Positions 58,531 through 64,000 of a stretch of 64,000 nucleotides of DNA are shown in pieces (position 1 is the stretch's first letter; every line of letters starts with the position of its first letter). Made by a program: the position numbers and the translations under genes. This DNA is from Streptomyces sp. MMG1121. GTDB taxonomy: Bacteria > Actinomycetota > Actinomycetes > Streptomycetales > Streptomycetaceae. The stretch is from the NCBI RefSeq assembly GCF_001280015.1, contig NZ_LGDV01000118.1, forward strand, positions 62,001 through 126,000. Reading direction: 5' to 3'. The notes under the pieces were generated by a model. That model saw only the letters and a list, made by a program, of their open reading frames with translations. It was not told the origin of the DNA and did not search any database.

Positions 58531-60147
58531 GTGAAGCACAGGGCAGTCGGGCGCAGGACGGTCGTCATGGGCATCGGCGCCACCGCCGGTGTCGCCGCGG
58601 TCGGCGGGATCGCGCTGAGCGCTCAGGCGTCGAGCGGCTCAGCGTCCGCCTCGGACTCGCTCGTCTTCGACCCGCACGCGTACACCAGGCTCACGACCGG
58701 CGTCACGGACACCGCCGGTACCGCTCACTCGGTGACGTATCACTTCTGGAAGGCGATCCCCTATGTCGCCGCCCCGGTCGACAGGACGTACCAGAGCCTG
58801 AACGTCAGCGTCCCGGTCGAGATCGACGGCGCCGCCGTGGACGCCTCGAACGCGCCCATCCTGTTCGCGAACTCCATCGGCGGCTACATGCCGTCCTCGG
58901 TCGCCGACGCGACCGGGATCGGCGGCGGGGGCATGGCAGGCGGCGGCACGCCGAGCGGGGCGCCCTCCGCAAGCGCCGCACCCTCCGCCTCGGCACCGGG
59001 GGCGGGCGGCGCCACCAACACCACCGGCGGTGCCCTCAGCACCAACCAGCTGCTGGCGCTGGCCGCCGGGTACGTGGTGGTCGAGCCGGGGGCGCGCGGC
59101 CGTACGCTCAAGAACGCCGACGGTGAGTACTACGGCACCGCGGCCGCCGCGATCGTGGATCTGAAGGCCGCCGTGCGGTACGTCCGCTTCAACAAGGGCC
59201 GCATCCCCGGCGACACCGACCGGATCGTCTCCGCCGGCACCAGCGCGGGCGGCGCCCTCTCCGCACTGCTGGGCGCCTCCGGCGACAGTCCGCTCTACGA
59301 CCCGTACTTGACGGAGCTGGGCGCGGCCGACGCCTCCGACGCGATCTTCGCGACCGGCGCCTGGTGCCCGATCACCGACCTGGAGCACGCGGACGGCGCC
59401 TACGAGTGGAACTGGGGCACCAACGTCACCCAGTCCACCGGGAAGGTCGTCGACCAGAGGGTGTCCAGGCAGCTGCGGGCGCAGTTCGCCGAGTACCAGG
59501 CCCGGCTGAAGCTGCGCGGACCGGGCGGCTTCGGGCCGCTGACCGCCCGCACCTACGACACCTACCTGGTCGAGCGGTATCTGCAGCCGTCGGCCACCAC
59601 GTACCTGACCGGCCTGTCGGACGCGGACCGCGCGGCCTATCTGGCCACCAACCCCTTCCTCACCTGGTCCGGCGGCAGGGCGACCTTCACCTGGGACGAC
59701 TTCCTCACCCATGTCGGCGCCCGCAAGAAGACGACCCCGGCCTTCGACGCCTTCGACCTGTCGGCCGGCGAGAACAACGAGTTCGGCGCAGGGACCACCG
59801 CGAACCGTCACTTCACGGCCTACGGCGCCGAGCACGACAGCACCGGGCTCAACGGCAGACGGGTCGCCGCCGACATCCCCGCGAAACTGCGGCTGATGAA
59901 CCCGATGTACCACCTGGTGGAGAAGGCCAACCCGTACCGCACGAAGCACTGGTGGATCCGGCTGGGCACCAAGGACTCCGACACCGCGCTGACGGTCTCC
60001 GCGAACCTGGCCGCCGCCGCGGCCGGCCTCGGCGACGAGGTCGACCACCTCTACTACTGGGACCAGGGCCATGGCGCCAACGACGACCCGGGCGACTTCA
60101 TCACCTGGATCGGGAAGGTCACCGGTCACCGCACCGGGAAGCGGTGA
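58531..60147 (+). CDS. secreted tannase/feruloyl-esterase-like alpha/beta hydrolase
   Basis: The product has 538 residues. The N-terminus GRRTVVMGIGATAGVAAVGGIALSAQA is a twin-arginine-type signal. The nucleophile elbow is SAGTSAGGALSALLG (near 235), after TLKNADGEYYGTAAAAIVDLKAAVRYVRFN. Late DSDTALTVSANL and WDQGHGAND carry the probable Asp and His. This is the bacterial subtype B tannase pattern. A Gly/Ser/Ala-rich insertion (~residues 130-165) is unusual. The start is GTG. Substrates are likely phenolic or other bulky esters. Confidence 0.82.
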   Translation: MKHRAVGRRTVVMGIGATAGVAAVGGIALSAQASSGSASASDSLVFDPHAYTRLTTGVTDTAGTAHSVTYHFWKAIPYVAAPVDRTYQSLNVSVPVEIDGAAVDASNAPILFANSIGGYMPSSVADATGIGGGGMAGGGTPSGAPSASAAPSASAPGAGGATNTTGGALSTNQLLALAAGYVVVEPGARGRTLKNADGEYYGTAAAAIVDLKAAVRYVRFNKGRIPGDTDRIVSAGTSAGGALSALLGASGDSPLYDPYLTELGAADASDAIFATGAWCPITDLEHADGAYEWNWGTNVTQSTGKVVDQRVSRQLRAQFAEYQARLKLRGPGGFGPLTARTYDTYLVERYLQPSATTYLTGLSDADRAAYLATNPFLTWSGGRATFTWDDFLTHVGARKKTTPAFDAFDLSAGENNEFGAGTTANRHFTAYGAEHDSTGLNGRRVAADIPAKLRLMNPMYHLVEKANPYRTKHWWIRLGTKDSDTALTVSANLAAAAAGLGDEVDHLYYWDQGHGANDDPGDFITWIGKVTGHRTGKR

Positions 60148-60155
60148 CCCGCCAT

Positions 60156-60200
60156 CTGACCCATCGGCACCTGACCCATCGGCAACCGGCTCATCAGCAA
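60156..60200. repeat. 15-bp tandem repeats after the tannase-like gene
   Basis: CTGACCCATCGGCAC (60156-60170) and CTGACCCATCGGCAA (60171-60185) are followed by a degenerate third copy (60186-60200), starting 9 bp after the stop codon. Confidence 0.7.
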
Positions 60201-60324
60201 CTGCCCTTGTTCCGGTTGCCTCTTCACCGGATACGACCCATTCCCGTACACCCGTGATCAATCCGCAACCAATTCCGGTCTTGACCGAGACCCATCAACC
60301 AGGTGGGTGATTACGCTCGCGCTC

Positions 60325-61512
60325 ATGGCCGCCTCCCGTCCCGCCCCCGCGCACCTCTCCCCGACCCCCGCCGACCGCCCGGTGTACGTCATCGGCGCCG
60401 GTCCGGGCGGTCTGGCCGCCGCGTACGCGCTGCGGGCGCGGGGCATACGGGCGGTGGTCCTGGAGAAGTCCGACCGGGTGGGCACCTCCTGGCGCGGCCA
60501 CTACGACCGGCTCCACCTGCACACCACACGGCGGCTGTCCGCGCTGCCCGGCCTGAAGATCCCCCGGAAGTCCGGGCGCTGGGTCGCCCGGGACGACGTG
60601 GTGCGCTATCTGGAGAAGTACGCCGAGCACCACGAGCTGGAGATCGTCACCGGCGTGGAGGCCTTCCGCGTGGAGCGGACCGGGGACGGCACCGGCTGGC
60701 TGCTGCACGCCTCCGGCGGGCGCGAGCTGACCGGCAGCGCGGTGGTCGTCGCGACCGGCTACAACCACACCCCGCGGCTGCCCGACTGGCCGGGCCGCGA
60801 CGACTACACCGGCGAGCTGCTGCACGCGGGCCGCTACCGCGACCCGAAGCCGTACGAGGGCCGCGACGTGCTGGTCGTCGGGATCGGCAACACCGGTGCG
60901 GAGATCGCCGTCGACCTGGTGGAGGGCGGGGCCGCGCGAGTGCGGCTGGCCGTACGGACCGCCCCGCACATCCTGCGCCGCTCGACGCTGGGCTGGGCCG
61001 CCCAGTACACCGGCGTGCTGGTACGACGGCTGCCGGTGGGGCTGGTGGACCGGCTGGCCGGGCCGCTGGCGAAGGCGACCATGCCGGACCTGTCGGCGCA
61101 CGGGCTGCCCCGTCCGGACACCGGCCTGTACAGCAGGGTCGAGCAGGGCGCGATCCCGGTGCAGGACGTCGGCCTGGTCGACGCCGTGCGCGCGGGCAAG
61201 GTGGAGATCGTGGCCGCCGTCGAGTCCTTCGAGGACGGGAAGGTGGTCCTCGCCGACGGCGGCCGGATCGAACCGGACGCCGTGATCGCGGCGACGGGGT
61301 ACGCGCGGGCGCTGGAGGGGCTGGTCGGGCATCTCGATGTCCTCGACGGCCGCGGAAAGCCGGTCGTGCACGGCGGCCGCAGCCCCGCGCAGACGCCCGG
61401 TCTGTACTTCACCGGGTTCACCAACCCGATCAGCGGGATGTTCCGGGAGATGGCGCTGGACGCCGGGAAGATCGCCAGAGCGGCGGCCAAGGACCTGCGC
61501 ACCCGACGGTAA
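60325..61512 (+). CDS. flavin-containing monooxygenase-like NAD(P)/FAD protein
   Basis: This 395-residue protein has two Rossmann motifs, IGAGPGGLAAAYAL (~residue 22) and VVGIGNTGAEIAVDL (~185), with the ATGYNHTPRLP link typical of FMO/YUCCA-like enzymes. It oxidises nucleophilic or ketone substrates; the latter would be Baeyer-Villiger-like, but the full BVMO fingerprint is not evident. ATG 60325 or GTG 60307 could start the gene, neither with a convincing Shine-Dalgarno. It lies just upstream of the regulon operators of the next gene. Confidence 0.82.
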   Translation: MAASRPAPAHLSPTPADRPVYVIGAGPGGLAAAYALRARGIRAVVLEKSDRVGTSWRGHYDRLHLHTTRRLSALPGLKIPRKSGRWVARDDVVRYLEKYAEHHELEIVTGVEAFRVERTGDGTGWLLHASGGRELTGSAVVVATGYNHTPRLPDWPGRDDYTGELLHAGRYRDPKPYEGRDVLVVGIGNTGAEIAVDLVEGGAARVRLAVRTAPHILRRSTLGWAAQYTGVLVRRLPVGLVDRLAGPLAKATMPDLSAHGLPRPDTGLYSRVEQGAIPVQDVGLVDAVRAGKVEIVAAVESFEDGKVVLADGGRIEPDAVIAATGYARALEGLVGHLDVLDGRGKPVVHGGRSPAQTPGLYFTGFTNPISGMFREMALDAGKIARAAAKDLRTRR

Positions 61513-61532
61513 CTTTGCGGCTCCGACCCGTT

Positions 61533-61549
61533 CCTGACATTGCGTCAGT
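61533..61549. promoter_or_regulatory. 17-bp palindromic operator, regulon site 9
   Basis: CCTGACATTGCGTCAGT keeps the CTGAC-N5-GTCAG core. It is upstream of the CoA synthetase gene at 61609. Confidence 0.6.
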
Positions 61550-61556
61550 TCAGTAA

Positions 61557-61573
61557 TCTGACACTGCGTCAGT
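61557..61573. promoter_or_regulatory. 17-bp palindromic operator, regulon site 10
   Basis: TCTGACACTGCGTCAGT begins 24 bp after site 9 begins. A possible -10, TTTAAT (61573-61578), overlaps its end. Confidence 0.65.
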
Positions 61574-61608
61574 TTAATTGTGCTGTCTCACAGGAGCGGG
61601 GCGGACCG

Positions 61609-63831
61609 ATGCTTGGATCAACCCACGGCACCCTCACCACCGACTCCCGCCGGGCCCGGGCCATCGCCTGCGGCGAGCAGCGGCCCGGGCCCGCCGTCCA
61701 CGACCGGGTCGACGACCTCGACGTCAGCGGGCGCCCGCTGTACGCGGACGTACCCGATCTCACCCGCTTCTTCCGGCCCGAGTCGGTCGCCGTGATCGGC
61801 GCCTCGGACACCGAGGGGCGGCCGAACACCGGTATCACCAGGCAGCTGCTGGCGTGGGCCGAGCGGGTCGGGGCGCGGGTGCATCCGGTGCATCCGACGC
61901 GCCCGTCGGTCTTCGGCATACCCTGCGCCGCATCCGTCACCGAACTGCCGCCCGGCCAGATCGACCTGGCCGTGCTCCTGGTGGCCGACCCGCTGCCGGT
62001 GATCGAGCAACTGGCCGAGGCCAAGGTGAAGTTCGCGGTCGCCTTCGCCTCCGGGTTCGCCGAGACCGGCCGGGCGGGCGCCGAGGCACAGGAGCGGCTC
62101 GCGGACGCCGTGCGCCGTTCGGGCCTGCGTCTGCTGGGCCCGAACACCAACCTGAACGCCTTCGAACGCTTCCGGGACGACCTGACCGGCCCGGCGATCG
62201 CCCTGATCACCCAGTCCGGCCACCAGGGCCGCCCGGTCTACGCCCTCCAGGAGCTGGGCATCCGGCTCTCGCACTGGGCGCCGACCGGCAACGAGGCCGA
62301 CCTGGAGACGGCCGACTTCATCTCCTACTTCGCCGAGCAGCCCGAGGTCGGCGCCATCGCCGCCTACGTGGAGGGCCTCAAGGACGGCCGCGCCTTTCTG
62401 CTGGCCGCCGACCGCGCCGCCCGCCGCAAGGTGCCGGTGGTCGCGGTGAAGGTGGGCCGCACCGAGACCGGCGCGCGTACGGCCGCCTCGCACACCGGCA
62501 AGCTCACCGGCGCCGACGACGTGGTGGACGCGGCGATGCGCCAGTACGGGGTCGTCCGCGTCGACGGGCTCGACGAACTCCAGGACACCGCGAGCCTGCT
62601 GGCGCGGGCGCGGGCTCCGCTGGCGGACGGGGTCGCCGTGTACTCCATCTCCGGTGGCACCGGCGCCCATGCCGCCGACCTGGCCGCGGCGGCCGGACTG
62701 CGGCTGCCGCGTCTGTCGGAGGCCAGGCAGACGGAGCTGCACCAGTGGATCCCGGAGTACCTGAGCGTGGCCAACCCGGTGGACAACGGGGGGCATCCGG
62801 TCGGCGACTGGCGCGGCCGGAAGATCATCGACGCGCTGCTCGCCGACCCCTCGGTCGGGGTCCTGATCTGCCCGGTCACGGGCCCCTTCCCGCCGCTCAG
62901 CGACAAGCTCGTACAGGATCTGGTCGACGCGGCGGAGGAGACGGACAAGCTGGTCTGCGTGGTGTGGGGCTCGCCGGTCGGCACGGAGGCCGCGTACCGG
63001 GACGTCCTGCTCGGTTCCTCCCGGGTGGCGACCTTCCGCACGGTGGGCAACTGCCTCACGGCCGTACGCGCCTGGCTGGACCACCACCGCTTCGTGAGCG
63101 ACTACCGCTCCCCCTTCGACGAGGCCCCGCGCACCCCCTCCCCCTCCTTCCGCAAGGCCGAGGCGCTGATGCGCCCGGGCCAGCAGCTCAGCGAGCACGC
63201 GGCCAAGCAGCTGCTGCGCTCCTACGGCATCCGGGTGCCGCGCGAACAGCTGGTGACCAGCGCGGCGGCGGCCGTACGCGCGGCCGCCCAGGTCGGCTAC
63301 CCGGTGGTGATGAAGGCCTCCGGCGCGCAGATCGCCCACAAGACCGAACTCGGCCTGGTGAAGATCGGGCTGACCTCGGCGAGCCAGGTCCGCGACGCCT
63401 ACCGCGAGCTGACCGACATCGCCCGCTACGAGGGGGTCCCGCTGGACGGGATCCTGGTGTGCCAGATGGTCGAGCAGGGCGTGGAGATGGTCGTCGGGGC
63501 CACGCACGACGACCTGTTCGGCCCGACGGTGACGGTGGGCCTCGGCGGTGTGCTGGTGGAGGTCCTGCACGACGCGGCGATCCGCGTCCCGCCGTTCGGC
63601 GAGGACCAGGCCCGCGCCATGCTCACCGAGCTGCGCGGCCGGACCCTGCTGGACGGCGTCCGGGGCCGCCCGCCGGCCGACCTCGACGCCCTGGTGGAGG
63701 TCGTCCTGCGGGTCCAGCGCATGGCGCTCGAACTCAGCGACCACATCGCCGAGTTGGACATCAACCCGCTGATGGTGCTGCCCCGGGGACAGGGCGCGGT
63801 GGCGCTGGACGCGCTGGTGGTGTGCCGATGA
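61609..63831 (+). CDS. NDP-forming acyl-CoA synthetase (acetate-CoA ligase family)
   Basis: This 740-residue fusion has a CoA-binding domain (RFFRPESVAVIGASDTEGRPNTG, ~55-75), succinyl-CoA-ligase-like domains including the catalytic-His segment AASHTGKLTGADDVV (~305), and a C-terminal ATP-grasp domain (GYPVVMKASGAQIAHKTELGLVKIGL, ~565). It activates a carboxylic acid to its CoA thioester with ADP or GDP formation. ATG 61609 follows GGAG; the frame opens at 61540 inside the operator. It is coupled to an enoyl-CoA hydratase gene by an ATGA overlap and is a regulon member via sites 9 and 10. Confidence 0.88.
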   Translation: MLGSTHGTLTTDSRRARAIACGEQRPGPAVHDRVDDLDVSGRPLYADVPDLTRFFRPESVAVIGASDTEGRPNTGITRQLLAWAERVGARVHPVHPTRPSVFGIPCAASVTELPPGQIDLAVLLVADPLPVIEQLAEAKVKFAVAFASGFAETGRAGAEAQERLADAVRRSGLRLLGPNTNLNAFERFRDDLTGPAIALITQSGHQGRPVYALQELGIRLSHWAPTGNEADLETADFISYFAEQPEVGAIAAYVEGLKDGRAFLLAADRAARRKVPVVAVKVGRTETGARTAASHTGKLTGADDVVDAAMRQYGVVRVDGLDELQDTASLLARARAPLADGVAVYSISGGTGAHAADLAAAAGLRLPRLSEARQTELHQWIPEYLSVANPVDNGGHPVGDWRGRKIIDALLADPSVGVLICPVTGPFPPLSDKLVQDLVDAAEETDKLVCVVWGSPVGTEAAYRDVLLGSSRVATFRTVGNCLTAVRAWLDHHRFVSDYRSPFDEAPRTPSPSFRKAEALMRPGQQLSEHAAKQLLRSYGIRVPREQLVTSAAAAVRAAAQVGYPVVMKASGAQIAHKTELGLVKIGLTSASQVRDAYRELTDIARYEGVPLDGILVCQMVEQGVEMVVGATHDDLFGPTVTVGLGGVLVEVLHDAAIRVPPFGEDQARAMLTELRGRTLLDGVRGRPPADLDALVEVVLRVQRMALELSDHIAELDINPLMVLPRGQGAVALDALVVCR

Positions 63832-64000
63832 GCGAGCTGGAGGTCGAGCGGAGCGAGCAGGTCGCCCGGCTGACCCTGAACCGCCCGGAGGCCCTGAACG
63901 CCCTCACCCCCGCCCTGCGCGACCGGCTGATCGACGTACTGGCCGAGGCCTCGGCGGACCCGGAGGTACGGGCGGTGGTCCTGACCGGCACCGGGCGCGG
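63828..64000 (+). CDS. enoyl-CoA hydratase/isomerase (3' end missing)
   Basis: The first 57 codons read MSELEVERSEQVARLTLNRP, then LNALTPALRDRLIDVLAEA and AVVLTGTGRG, the crotonase N-terminus ending in the first oxyanion segment. The ATG overlaps the synthetase stop (ATGA). It is cut by the window edge. It is probably the second beta-oxidation enzyme of this operon. Confidence 0.9.
   Translation, partial: MSELEVERSEQVARLTLNRPEALNALTPALRDRLIDVLAEASADPEVRAVVLTGTGR

Overview
The window is high-GC actinobacterial DNA, almost certainly from a Streptomyces chromosome arm or core-flanking region. The codon third positions are overwhelmingly G/C. The gene content is typical of the genus: an AfsK/AfsR regulatory system, the F420 enzyme FbiC, and two copies of the ATP-binding/XRE-DUF5753/DUF397 triad. 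GTG and TTG starts and four-base start/stop overlaps are frequent, and I found only one in-frame TTA codon. No rRNA, tRNA, CRISPR array or insertion sequence was seen.

Layout. 0-9.5 kb: the end of a D-Ala-D-Ala carboxypeptidase, a large polytopic membrane protein, a divergent alpha/beta-barrel protein and SDR pair, a sodium:solute symporter, a degenerate ADP-ribosylglycohydrolase, and a TetR repressor with a divergent S33 hydrolase. 9.5-14.9 kb: a DUF6247 gene, a frameshifted HTH gene, the first ATP-binding/XRE/DUF397 triad (its XRE gene carries the TTA codon), a STAND-like ATPase, and a cysteine-less L,D-transpeptidase-like protein. 15-22.7 kb: fbiC, an F420-type LLM oxidoreductase, a PHP hydrolase, a PadR regulator with a divergent membrane protein, and a carotenoid oxygenase. 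22.9-26 kb: a WXG100-like protein followed by a papain-like cysteine peptidase, then an F420-type Ddn protein. 26.1-33.5 kb: two adjacent catabolic operons on the minus strand. 33.6-37.3 kb: afsR followed by two tiny AfsS-like proteins. 37.3-40.6 kb: the second triad, then a quinone oxidoreductase/ArsR pair. 40.7-44.8 kb: a divergent CoA-ligase and thiolase/DUF35/hydratase locus. 45-47.3 kb: afsK. 47.4-64 kb: small regulators with their divergent targets, an acyl-CoA dehydrogenase/thiolase divergon, DUF35 and DoxX genes, a tannase-like esterase, an FMO, an NDP-forming acyl-CoA synthetase and an enoyl-CoA hydratase that is cut by the window edge.

Two systems stand out. First, ten copies of a 17-bp palindrome (consensus TCTGACGnnnCGTCAGA) lie in seven intergenic regions spread over 58 kb. 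All of them flank genes of one functional class: LLM flavin oxidoreductases, SDRs, amidohydrolases, ALDH, CoA ligases, ACAD, Ltp-type thiolase/aldolases, DUF35 partners and DoxX. This looks like a scattered catabolic regulon for a steroid-, terpenoid- or other cyclic-acid-like substrate. A TetR gene in the window overlaps a degenerate copy of the same site and is a candidate repressor. Second, afsR is followed by a tandem 11-bp direct repeat of AfsR/SARP-box type. After it come two 55-residue proteins, one cytoplasmic and one with a signal peptide, that share an N-x-H-x-T repeat motif, and a 15-bp perfect stem-loop separates them. The afsR and afsK genes are about 8 kb apart, with regulatory and catabolic genes between them.
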